Source of the DNA: Amblyomma americanum
Taxonomy: Eukaryota; Arthropoda; Arachnida; Ixodida; Ixodidae
Direction of reading: 5' to 3'
NCBI RefSeq assembly: GCF_052857255.1
Contig: NC_135500.1
Location: 54,151,272-54,215,271 of the forward strand
DNA length: 64,000 bases
Position 1 is the stretch's first letter; every line of letters starts with the position of its first letter. Under the pieces are notes generated by a model, which was not told where the DNA came from, searched no databases, and worked only from the letters and a program-made list of their open reading frames with translations. The position numbers and the translations under genes are program-made. Below are positions 10,804 through 21,500 of this stretch, in pieces.

Positions 10804-12150
10804 CTCTAAAGTAATGGTCCGTATGATGCTCCGTTCCTGGAATGTTAGCATTTTTCCCTATCTTTCGACGCAGCTGGAGAGAGAGACGTTACCCGTGCTC
10901 TCCTGTTCTAGCTCTGAGCCTCCAGAGGATTAGTTGGTAAAGATAAGCATACCATTACGCAGTTTATGTAGCGTTATTGGCAATCAGCTCCTGGCGTGCC
11001 GCTCAGTTTTCTGAAAACCACTGAAACAGCCGCCATGTTCATTTTCGTCTGGGACAGTATAATTTCGTCACAAACTTTTCCTGTAATCTGTATCGAGAAT
11101 CATCTCCTATTATTGAGCGTTAAAAAGTACCTAGGGGGGTTTCGCACAAGTAATATGCTGCACTGGCGGCTTCAGTTCCGTGAGTGCGTGATGAAAGCGC
11201 GACCCAGAAGCCTGCCATTGCTGAACACCCTGCCGATAAAAAGCTTCTAAGTGTTAGAGGACGGTGCAGCGTCGACAGCTTTCTGATCGTTTGTTCTGTT
11301 CAGCACTTTTGGCTTTCTTAAACTTTCATTGCAATTATACAGTTTTGTGATGCAATTCTAAATAACAGTGAATGTTTTTTTAATGAAACTCCGCATTTGC
11401 ACATCCGTTTGTATGACGCGTGGTTTCCTGAGTTTACGTAGTTAATACAACTATTGTAACAGCTGTTTTAAAAGGGCGAGTTTGTGCGCCACTGTTTACT
11501 GCAATAGCGCACACTGAGGTATATTCCAGTGAACAGAGATAGATATCTGAACCAAAAACTGTTTATGCATGGTTGAAGAGAAAAAAAAACGAAATAATTA
11601 ATTCGCTACTGTAGGCAGGTTGCATTTACTGACTTACTACGTTCGTCGCTACTACGATGCCTGCGAGCAGCAAAATGTCGCATACATTTTTACTGCATGC
11701 AATTGTGAACATTAAGGCTTAGAATTATGACACACCGGACCGTGTTGTTACTATTTTTGTCTGACAATTGTTAAAGGCCCAGACGAGCGCACCAGCGGTT
11801 CCTTTTGTCAGCACTCTCCCACTACCAAATAAATGGGCGTGATTAAAAATTTTGTTGAGGAGCAAAACGAAACGCTGGACTACAACAATGGGTGTCGAAC
11901 TTAACTGTCCTCTCTGTCGCCAAAAAGCGCCCAGCAGTGGTCTATTTTCCCCGACTGAAAAGGAGCCGTCCATCAATCACAAGCTTGTATTCACCGCAGG
12001 TTTCATGAACAACTAGTTACTAAAATCTTAGAGGTTCATTCATCTGCTGTCAATTAAGTTCAGCATACTGTCTACCAATGTCTAATAGGACACTGCGTCA
12101 TCGTAGTCAACACAGCGAAGAGGCGGCGCGGTTTGCACACCACGTCGAAA
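10804..12150. other. possible 3' UTR, otherwise no assignable feature
   Basis: Follows the stop of exon C. The first + strand AATAAA is at 11828-11833, so part may be 3' UTR of the candidate gene. No domain or repeat is recognised. Confidence 0.3.
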
Positions 12151-12275
12151 ATTGCGTGTTGATCCTATTTGAAGACTGGATGCAACGACTACGGTTCGAA
12201 AACTCGGACGAAAGATAACGCTTTCGCCGTGCAGTTCCGGCCAGTTTTCGAACCGACGTCTACAATCTCTCGACC

Positions 12276-12500
12276 ATGACCTGCAGCTCTGGCTATTACC
12301 CTCTTTACTATGGTGCGCAGCAAAATTTCGGCGACATCACTGCACATTTTCTTTGTGCATGCCGGGCATACAGTGCAAAGCGGCAGTTTCTAAGATGCGT
12401 GCTGGAGCGTCTTGATCCAAGCCCACTTGACGCATATGAAGTTTATCTGAGTGTGGCCGTGGCGATTGTCGGCGTTGAAGTCCTGCTAGCCACTGACTAG
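12276..12500 (+). pseudogene. C-terminal fragment of a LINE ORF2
   Basis: The reading contains ITAHFLCACRAYSAKRQFLR followed by LERLDPSPLD, the 'HFLC.CP.Y...R..L...L..LD..PL' signature that ends ORF2 of R1/I-like LINEs (a His/Cys pair of a zinc-knuckle plus helix). The expected upstream CxxC is missing (CSSGYYPLYY in its place). The frame ends at TAG 12498-12500. No RT domain is seen upstream, so this is a short relic. Confidence 0.55.
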
Positions 12501-12589
12501 TTCTTTTCCCGCTGCTGTGGCTGATTAGTTATGCTGTTCGGCTGCTTAACTGAAAGATGCGGGTTTTATTACGAGCGTGGCGCTCACAA

Positions 12590-12745
12590 TTCAATGGAGG
12601 CTAAATGAGAGACGCCCATGTACTGTGCGATGCCAGTGCAAGTAACAAAACCGCAGGTGATCCAAGTTATCCGAAGCCGGGGCCTCTATATGGTCTCTCA
12701 TAGCTTGAGTCGCTTCGGAACGTTAAGCCCCATAAACGAACCCAA
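12590..12745 (+). mobile_element. SINE body fragment, type 1 tail
   Basis: It carries the body and 3' tail of the common SINE without its tRNA head: CAATGGAGGC, TGTACTGTGCGATGCCAGTG, then TCTCATAGCTTGAGTCGCTT and CGTTAAGCCCC. Alignment with the more complete copies at 28034 and 49489 is obvious by eye. Diverged. Confidence 0.8.
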
Positions 12746-13296
12746 CAGGTTCTGAAGGCGTCGGGCGCCACGATAAGACATGAGTTTGTCGCACGCTATT
12801 TGCGTAATAATTTCCCTCTCAGATGCCCGCTTTTCCTCACCTTTATATCATCTTACTAGTTCCCCGAATGTAGGCTAGCAAACTGGTTTCTTGTACCGGC
12901 TAATTTCCAACCCTCTTATTCTCCTCCTATTCCCTGTTGCAGTTCACGTATTGTTCAGTGATAGCAAGAATTTACTTAGTAGGGGTGTGGGAATATTCAA
13001 AATTTTTAATAGCGAATAGAATACCTCATATTGCCTTCGTCGAACGAGCAAATAGTGCATGTTCAAAACGATCCAAATCGAACAGGATATGTTATTACAT
13101 TTTCGTATATTTTTCTCGGATAACTGGCGTGACGCTGAAATAAAGGCAGACAGTAATTTTAATCGATTACTACTGCCGCACAGAGTTTAGCGCAGTGACG
13201 CGCTTCAATCGAGTTTCAGCGTTCGTAATTATCATACATGACTTCCATTACTCTACGACGCAGCAGGGCTCAAGTGGATCTAGCAATCCTGCTTTG
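12746..13296. other. no assignable feature
   Basis: Flanking sequence of the Ty3/gypsy insertion. No coding or repeat signal recognised. Confidence 0.4.
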
Positions 13297-13300
13297 ATAT

Positions 13301-13673
13301 TGCCGCCAATATTTTCAGTGTTTGTTCGTTTTTCAAAACTGCCGCGACACCACCTTATCGCTTTCTTTGCGACGCAAGACGCGACTAGATTTATCTCGAT
13401 TGATCGCGGCCAGCCAAAGCTGATTCTACGTTGTTCCGGAATGTTCTAGTAACTTTGCGCCCTTTATCTCGAATGTTCGCTATCAGCTTTAAATTGAGCA
13501 CGGCCGACAGCGGCGGGCATTCTGTTCGACGACCGCCGAGCACGCTTGTCGCTTCGCCGCCGCCGAGTGATTCAGTCCATTTTGGGTGCAAGTCAGCCCA
13601 ATAAACAGTTCTTTTACAAGACACTTTCGTCCGTCTTCATCGCTGCTTCGACTGCCGTCACCACTACGTGACA
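13301..13673 (+). repeat. 5' LTR of Ty3/gypsy copy 1
   Basis: TG...CA ends, near-identical to 16286-16657. It contains an AATAAA near 13600 (CCCAATAAACAG), a plausible LTR polyadenylation signal. Confidence 0.92.
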
Positions 13674-13687
13674 TCTGGTGGAGGTGC
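13674..13687 (+). other. primer-binding-site region (candidate)
   Basis: Two bases after the LTR end comes TGGTGGAGGTGC, a TGG-initial stretch where Ty3/gypsy elements pair with a tRNA CCA end. I cannot name the tRNA. Its reverse complement recurs at 13831-13844 because the leader is duplicated in inverted form. Confidence 0.45.
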
Positions 13688-14085
13688 GGTCCGGCAGTTT
13701 CCCGAACTCAGGCTCCTCTCCCTGGAGACGTCGGCTGCCTCGCTGAGCTGCTGGTTCGTCGTCGGGTGTGAAGCGCTTAGGGCTGGGTTCACGACTTGAA
13801 GGGGGCGTCCGGAACATGGAAGGCTACCCCGCACCTCCATCAGATGTCACGTAGTGGTTACCGCTCGACTAGAGCGGTAACTTTCCGGCCGTCGATAGTC
13901 ACTTCTAGGTCGGAGGTCCTGGCTCTTGCATTGCATGTCGCTCTCGGCGTCGGGTCACGGCTTCGTCTTGTATGCGAGTCACGGGTTGGGCGTGTGGTCG
14001 AAGCTCCTCTGGGTGGCGGCGTCGATTTCAAGGTAGCTTGCGTCGTGGTCGAGGTTCTCATTGTGTGCGGCGTCGGTGCAGCGAG
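13688..14085 (-). other. inverted leader and protease block inside copy 1
   Basis: Relative to copy 2, 13688-13844 is the 5' leader in reverse orientation and 13845-13858 (TGTCACGTAGTGGT) is the inverted LTR end. Six bases follow (TACCGC), and 13865-14085 is an inverted piece of the gag/protease junction matching 35515-35735. The right junction falls in a shared CAGCGAG (14079-14085), after which the RT reads forward. The middle junction sits in a small palindrome (GTTACCGCT...AGCGGTAAC). Confidence 0.85.
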
Positions 14086-16164
14086 TAATGGATACAGTGC
14101 TGGCAGGCCTGAAGTGGCAGATTTGTCTGGTATATTTAGATGACGTCGTTGTCTTCGCCTCGAACTTTGAAGAGCACCTCAAAAGACTTCGAACAGTACT
14201 AGACGCAATCAAGTCGTCTGGCCTAACCTTGAAAGCAGAGAAATGCCACTTTGCCTACGAAGAGCTGCTGTTTCTAGGCCACATCGTTAGCAAGGAATGA
14301 GTACGCCCAGACCCGCAGAAAACAGCTGCTATTGAACAGTTTCAACCGCCGGCCGATAAGAAAGCAGTGCGCAGATTTCTCGGACTATGCGCATATTACC
14401 GACGATTTGTGAAAAACTTTTCGCGCATCGCCGAGCCCCTGACCCAACTGACGAAGGCAGACGTGCCGTTTAAATGGGAAGCGCCGCAAGCAGAAGCCTT
14501 CAAGGAACTTCAGCGTCGTTTACAGTCCCCACCGATCCTTGCGCATTTTGATGAAAACGCCGATACTGAAGTTCATACCGACGCAAGCAGCGTGGGACTA
14601 GGCGCCGTTCTCGTTCAAAAAAGTGACGGGCTGGAGAAGGTCATCGCATACGCTAGCCGTTCCCTTTCCAAGGCCGAGGCTAACTATTCGACCACTGAGA
14701 AGGAGTGCCTTGCCATCATCTGGGCTACGTCGAAATTCCGCCCCTACCTCTACGGACGGCCGTTGAAGGTGGTCAGCGACCACCACGCGCTCTGCTGGCT
14801 TGCCAATTTGAAGGATCCCTCTGGCCGACTCGCTCGATGGAGTCTGCGTCTCCAGGAGTTTGACGTCACCGTCGTTTACAAGTCCGGACGCAAGCACACT
14901 GACGCCGATTGCCTCTCACGAGCCTTTGTAGATGCACCGCCGCTGGACGACGATGAGGACGCCTTCCTGGGACCCATCAGCGCAAGCTCTTTTGCTCAGC
15001 AGCAACGCTCGGACCCCAACCTAAAAGGCCTCATCGAGTACCTGGAAGGCAAGGTTTCTTCACCCCCGCTTCATTCAAGCGAGGACTGTCTTCTTTCTGT
15101 GTGCAGAATGAGGTCCTTCTGAAGAAGAACTTTACAGCGAACAAAACAGCCTACCTCCTTGTTGTACCTACTTGTCTCCGCGAAGAAGTTCTACAGGCTT
15201 CACACGAAGAGCCGACAGCTGGACATCTCGGGTTTACTCGCACCCTCCGCCGCATTCAAGACAAGTATTACTGGCCCCGACTGTCTGCCGATGTCGCACA
15301 CTATGTGAAAACATGCCGAGATTGTCAGCGACGAAAGACTCCTCCCACACGACCAGCAGGATTTCTGAACCCCATTGAAACTCCCGCAAGACCCTTTCAG
15401 CAGATTGGCATGGACTTGCTTGGCCTTTTTCCAACGTCAACATCTGGAAATAAGTGGATCATCATAGCGACCGACTACCTGACGCGCTACGCCGAGGCGA
15501 AAGCCCTACCGAACGGAACAGCAGCAGAAGTGGCCAAATTTTTCGTGGAGTGCATTCTTCTTCGACACGGCGCCCCCGATGTGCTCATCAGGGACAGAGG
15601 AACAGCTTTTACGGCGGAACTCACGCAAGCCATCCTGCGCTACAGCCACACCAGCCACCGGAGGACAACTGCATACCATCCGCAGACCAACGGACTGACC
15701 GAGCGCCTTACGTCGTCTTCGCCTACAACACCGCACTGCAGGAAACCACCCAGATGACGCCTTTTAGGCTCGTCCATGGCAGGGATGCCACAACCACGCT
15801 AGACGCCATGCTGCCCAACGTTACAGAAGAAGAGAACGTCGACGTTGCCGCCTACCTTCAACGCGCAGAAGAAGCTCGAAGGCTTGCCCGATTACGGATC
15901 AAAGATCAGCAGCGGTCCGACGCCAGACGCTACAACCTACGAAGACGCAACGCGGAATACAAGCCAGGAGACCAAGTCTGGGTGTGGACGCCCATTCGCC
16001 GCCGTGGATTGAGTGAAAAGCTTTTGCGCCGCTATTTCGGCCCGTACAAGGTTCTTCGTCGGCTGGGTGAACTGGATTATGAAGTCATCCCTGACGCAAT
16101 GACTGCATCCCAGCGACGCCGCGTACGACCAGAAGTTGTCCATGTAGTCCGTCTGAAGCCGTAA
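14079..16164 (+). pseudogene. Ty3/gypsy pol remnant: RT 3' half, RNase H, integrase
   Basis: The RT is picked up just before its YLDDVV catalytic box (14129-14146). A thumb (FLGLCAYYRRFVKNFSR), an RNase H domain (EVHTDASSVGLGAVL...YSTTEKECLAIIWA) and a connection region (SDHHALCWLANLKD) follow. The integrase has an H...H/CRDC zinc region (about 15200-15340), Asp residues in GMDLLG and RDRGTAFTAE, and Glu in TNGLTERL. Breaks: TGA at 14298-14300, a one-base loss near 15067 relative to copy 2, and a frameshifting deletion at about 15705 just after the catalytic Glu. The C-terminal domain (YKPGDQVWVWTP...LRRYFGPYKVLRR) continues in another frame to TAA 16162-16164. The protein would make and integrate element DNA. 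This copy cannot. Confidence 0.93.
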
Positions 16165-16274
16165 TATGCGCGCTAAAGGCCGCTGCATTTCCATGCTCTA
16201 TTTTCGCAAGATCCGTTTTTTTCCCTTACTAGTCGCATTATTTGTTTTAATGCATCGGGTCGATGCTTCTTTGA

Positions 16275-16285
16275 GAGGGGAGTAA
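16275..16285 (+). other. polypurine tract
   Basis: GAGGGGAGTAA immediately before the 3' LTR, identical in copy 2 (32090-32100, - strand). It primes plus-strand DNA synthesis in LTR elements. Confidence 0.85.
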
Positions 16286-16657
16286 TGCCGCCAATATTTG
16301 CAGTGTTTGTTCGTTTTTCAAATCTGCCGCGACACCACCTTATCGCTTTGTTTGCGACGCAAGACGCGACTAGATTTATCTCGATTTATCGCGGCCAGCC
16401 AAAGCTGATTCTACGTTGTTCCGGAATGTTCTAGTAACTTTGCGCCCTTTATCTCGAATGTTCGCTATCAGCTTTAAATTAAGCACGGCCGACACGGCGG
16501 GCATTCTGTTCGACGACCGCCGAGCACGCTTGTCGCTTCGCCGCCGCCGAGTGATTCAGTCCATTTTGGGTGCAAGTCAGCCCAATAAACAGTTCTTTTA
16601 CACGACACTTTCGTCCGTCTTCATAGCTGCTTCGACTGCCGTCACCACTACGTGACA
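16286..16657 (+). repeat. 3' LTR of Ty3/gypsy copy 1
   Basis: Pairs with 13301-13673. Starts TGCCGCC after the polypurine tract, ends GTGACA, then ATAT of the target duplication. Confidence 0.92.
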
Positions 16658-17550
16658 ATATCAAATATCTGAGACCATGGCTCATGCATAGCTCTTTCTC
16701 TCCTCATTCGTTGAGATGTGTTGGTAGGTTACTCAATGTCTTTATCAGAAGCAAAAGGTAATTTTTAGATACGTACAACGCTTAGTGAAGATCAGTGGTG
16801 AGAGTTTTATTCGATATGCTGTCACTTCACAAGTTAGAGAGCTGTACCGGTGCACGTACCCCAGCTCGTCCGCGACTGTTTGGCACGGTTATTTGCTCTG
16901 TATTAATAATCAAGCCAGTAGCAGATATTGGTAAAACCATTCTTTTCATATTCGATTTGGGTCCGCAAGCCTTTAATCCGTGCTGCAATCAGTTTTTATA
17001 CAGCACTGTTCGTATTCGCGTCGTGGGCAGATGCACTATGCTTATTCCATCCAGTTTTGACAAACATACTTTCGATCTATCAAACACTAATCATTCAATC
17101 GATAAAGCGAGCAGCGTTAAAAACAAATGACCAACACTACAACAGCGCATTGAGAGGAATGTGAAAAGGCAAGCTGCGCAAACTACGTAATTCTGACGGC
17201 CGTTTGAACTTTTAAGCCGCTGCTTGCGACGCCTTCTCCAGTTTTGTTCCGACCAGCGTTGAGGCTTCGAAGAGGGTGAGGAAAAAGGCGCAGACGGATG
17301 TGAAAAGGAGCGACAAAAAGGTGAAGCGTGAGGAAAAGTGGCTGGAATTGTGGAGATGGCACCCGGCAACAGGAGTTCGCGTGTGGTTCACTTCAGTCAG
17401 TTTAGCCTTTGCACGTTGCACTTGCAATCGGGGACCAAGGGCGCTTATCGCTTCTCTCAATGAGCAATATCTCCCTCAGCTGCGCTGCCACTTCGCCGTA
17501 CTGAAAATCATAACGTTACACAATTTTTTCTTTCAGTCGGCAGAGCAGCA

Positions 17551-17571
17551 GGGGGGGGGGGGGGGGGGGGG
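17551..17571 (+). repeat. poly(G) run
   Basis: Twenty-one consecutive G followed by AGGG. It can form G-quadruplex structures and is prone to sequencing length error. Confidence 0.9.
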
Positions 17572-17778
17572 AGGGTAAAGGTTTCCTTCGGAAAAAACAG
17601 AAAAGCCACAAACAAGCCAGGCGCACAGTTTATAGCTCTGATACATTACCCTCGCCGGCGCAACGCGACGGATACGAGTCAGGAGTCCTACGCAGCACTG
17701 TGCGCGATTTAGGTTTTATTGATTTCTTTTTGGCCACATAACATATGACTTCCTCTTCGTCGCACCGTACTTCAGTGC

Positions 17779-17812
17779 ATTACATCATTACATTACATTA
17801 CATTACATTACA
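17779..17812 (+). repeat. (CATTA)n microsatellite
   Basis: About six pentanucleotide units with one imperfect unit near the start. Confidence 0.9.
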
Positions 17813-17949
17813 GCATCTAGATTTCGGCGACGTGCGTTTTTAAGCTCGCAAGACACATAACTTTTAACATCGGCGGATTATGAGCACCTTAAATATTATT
17901 GGAACAGGAAAATTTGTTGCTCTCGGTAGCTTGAAGTATCACTGACGAG

Positions 17950-18510
17950 GCTACGCTGCCGCATCCCCCCTCTAAATTTCTATTTACACAAGTCGGGTTC
18001 GGCGCTCTCTCCCCTTTGTGCATTTTGCCGTGAGCCAGGATCCATTGAACATTTTTGGCTGTATTGTCGCCGATTCAACTCACTGAGAAAATGGTTGCTG
18101 GAGGAGCCCTTGCAGCACCTTGGCCTTAGTTTGAGCAGCCCGCTCTTGCTATCATTTGGCGCCGCAACATTTGGGTTCAGCCACAGCTCTGTTTGCACCG
18201 CTGTTCAAAATTTCCTGATAGAATCTCACCGACTGCCTTGCTAAGTGTTTCAACCTTTTCTTTTCTATCAATTATTATATTTTGACTAAATCATTAATAT
18301 TTAATCACTCTCGTTATTATTATTCTTAAAATTTTAAAATCAGAACACTCATCCCTTTTCTGTTCATGACGAAAAATTCACCGGTGTTGTGCTCCCACGT
18401 GCTTTTCCTTTTTGTTAACTGCGTTCAGGTGAATAGCCACCCGATTCTTGGCCGATCCCCCAGTGTGGGTATGTGCCATCTTTTGATAGGCTAACAACAA
18501 CAACAACAAG
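17950..18510 (+). mobile_element. 3' end of a LINE with (ACA)n tail
   Basis: An open frame to TAA 18242-18244 reads CAFCREPGSIEHFWLYCRRF, a CxxC...H...C zinc-knuckle, then LQHLGLSLSSPLLLSFGAAT and a final FLIESHRLPC. This is the ORF2 C-terminus of a family of LINEs common in ticks. A 3' UTR follows, ending in GTGTGGGTATGTGCCAT and (ACA)n (18493-18509). 5' truncated: no RT domain upstream. Confidence 0.75.
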
Positions 18511-21500
18511 AAATGCGGTAGACGTAGGCCGCAGGTAAAATGTATCCAGCCTTACGGGCGGCTGGCTTGTTTTGAGCTGAAAGCCAGGGCATTTTCGGTC
18601 TACCCGAGAGCGTCATTGTTCGGCGCAGGAAGGAAACATGAAACAGGCAGTTCTCTAACCGCAAACTCCTCTCTATTTTGCTTTCCTCACACTTCATACA
18701 GGGCTGCCAGGAGGCGTAAAATATTTTCTGATCAATTTCATGTCACCAAAGGAGCTGTAATTCTTTTTTTCCGCATGCCATGGATTTCACACAAGATTTG
18801 TAACAGGTAGAGGAGGTAACAGAAGGCGGTTCATGCTGTGCATGCATTTTTTTTACTTCTTGTGATTTCATTTAGCTTGTAACTATTCAGTTATGTTTCC
18901 ACACTATAATTCATGAAATATTTCGTTTATTTTTGCTTTGTTCCCCAGGGCCGTTTAAGCTGCTTAGCTGGTGAGAACGCCACTGCCCTTTACAAATTTT
19001 GGCGCTGTTTCCTTCCCAGCATTATCGCACGCTGTTAGCGCCGCCCTCTGTTCGAGTTGCCTGTCACATCTTCCAAATTTCACACATTTCTTTTTTGATC
19101 CTTTAGTGTTTTATCATCGCTAGATTGGGAATAAAGAATGTTAAAGGCACGCCGGTGTTTCCTCCTAACATTCGCTCTTGCTTTTATTAATTACTGCTTT
19201 CGCTGAAAATTCATCACTTTGTGGTTGGGGTTAGAGGTAATGCTCGTATGGTCCTACTGAAAGCGCTATGCATCTAACAAAATTTTGATGTATTCTTAGC
19301 CCATAGCCAACAAAATGAAGTTTCCGACATAAACTGTTGTTGCTTGTATTCGGCAGCAGCGAAGTAAAAGCCTGTCGTTATATATAAAGGCAAAATACAA
19401 ACGCGAATACGCGCATTCATTTGGCTTGCGTTAAAAAATGTGAATGCACCGCTAAAAACAAACATTAAGACTGCATGGAAAGCAGAATGCACTCATGCGA
19501 TTAGTGTATAAATTTAGAACAGAAGATGGAGCTCTCCATAAGAGATGATTTCTGATGCCATGAGACAAAAACCTTCGAGGGGAAACCGTCAGCTCTTCTC
19601 TTTCCTCTCTGTGTTTCAGTTCTTTCTATTCTAGCACGTGCCTGTGTTCATGCAAATGCGCCGCAGCCTCTCACGAATGACGGATAGCCGGCAGACACAG
19701 TGATCTCATTACCAGATGGAAATCGCGAGGCTGACGTCTCAAACCTGGCGTTCTTTTGGCGGGTTACAAATCAGGACTAATATAAGCAGAACATTAGCAT
19801 GCCCAAATAACGCTCAACATCCTATATGCAAATTCGCAGCAGATAGCGCCGATGTGAGCAAATATGATGGCAGGTTTAAGCAATTATGCCTTATCATAAA
19901 ATCCGCGAACTGTTATGGCAGCGCAAGTGCTGGCATCTAGGTTCATCAATCCGAATCTTTCCTCAGTGCATTCCGCAATAAGACAACTGAATTTTTCTGT
20001 ATAGGTTATGGTGGCTGCATAGATTTGCGGTTGGTTCACTAAATTTTCACCTCGTGTTGGCGTTGCGTTATTTTTGTGCTTTACACACAAATGCAGAGGT
20101 TCCGTAAATGTACTCTCCTTAATAAATTCTTCATTTACGTAGTAAATACTGCCGCTTGCTACGTGTTTCACTAAGGATCTGACAAGTGGAGCGATGAGTG
20201 TGGTATGATGCGCCTGCGACACTTAACTGCAGATGTTACAGACCGAATTGCGCATAGACCTGTCGCAATGTGCGCGCGACAGCATAGCCTGCAGTGCCTG
20301 TCGTTCTTGTTTGCATGTTTTTCCAAGTTGTTATCGCCACTGACACGACACAGCTGGTTGAAAGTTAAACCTTACTGAGATATAATGCGTTAGAAAATCT
20401 AAAAATTCCAACTAGAGAATAAATGCAACTTTGGTTCGCGAGTCCACCATAGGCGCTTACAAATTGAAATGACTTATTTGTGCAAAACGCTCGGCTTGTT
20501 CTGTTCGTTTCATTTGTGTGTGGACGGAAGAGCCTTGTCTGGTTGCCTTTTCTCATTTCCTGGCCTATAGAAAAATTTCATGGTGCAGAAGTTGAGCGCC
20601 GATGTCAGTCTGAGTTTTAGCTTTGCGGTACCGAGGATAGCTTCACTAATTCTGAAGTGAAGAGCTGTTATGGTGAGCTCGGCCTTGTTGACCATTGTTG
20701 ATCTGTAAACACAACCACCTCATACATGTCAGGAGCGCTCCTCATTCCCGTGGGCTCTTCGTTTCGTCTCAGGGCGGAGGTCAACCGTGGCGGGGCTCTT
20801 AATCGTTCGTGACCAGGCCAAGCGAACCTCACGCGCTCATTGCCGCTTTGAATTTGACTTCCTCGCTGATCAGACCGGAGGTGACGCGGGGCATGCAGCT
20901 GCTTTGCTATTGCAGACGCGGGACATTTGAAATAACTGCAGTTAGCAACCGAGATGCAGCGTTCCAACGAACGAGACAAAATGCGTCGACAACGGCGAAA
21001 TTCCAGCCGTACGTGCGGCGGAAGGTTCCGCGGTCAAACTTCATGCCGTAGCCAGATGAATGCAGCGTATGTTCCGGAGTATAGCGAGCGTAAAGAGAAG
21101 CATTAGGCCTAGCGGCTGCTATGGCTATGCCTGGACTATCATGGCACCGCTGCTTGTTAAGCAAGGGCTAGAGGATAGTGCGCTCTCTAAGTCAAGCACC
21201 AGTGGAAACGGCACCACAGGGAGACTCTTTCAATACAGTTATGGTGTTAAAGAGCTTAGCTTTATTAATTTCCTTAAGGTCTTAGTACAGTTTCAGTGCT
21301 TCGATCTTTGTACTTATGTTTATGTTCGTTCGGTATAAAAAGAGACATTTATCTTAACCGTGCTGATTTACTGGGCGTGAGGGGAGGGCATTAGAAGTTG
21401 TTCCTCTTTTTTGGCCTCCGTAGAAAGTTACTGACTGTGCAAAATACTGGTGGTAGTACCAAGGAATAAATACTCGCACATTTAGTGAGAAAGTGTGTTT

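Larger units (their letters stand above)
13297..16661 (+). mobile_element. Ty3/gypsy LTR retrotransposon copy 1, internally deleted and rearranged
   Basis: Two LTRs (13301-13673 and 16286-16657) begin TGCCGCC and end GTGACA. They differ by about seven substitutions and one indel by eye. The element is flanked by the 4-bp duplication ATAT (13297-13300 and 16658-16661). The interior is only about 2.6 kb. Gag and most of the protease/RT region are absent, an inverted block lies at 13688-14085, and the 3' half of pol follows. Copy 2 of the same family is at 31712-37227 on the other strand. It cannot be autonomous. Confidence 0.92.
16662..17940. other. no gene; simple repeats
   Basis: Contains a run of 21 G (17551-17571) and a (CATTA)n tract (17779-17812). 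I see nothing else assignable. Confidence 0.5.

Noticed and set aside
13796..14143. 115-codon + strand frame in copy 1
   Set aside because: It crosses the inverted leader/protease block and has no relation to element coding on that strand.
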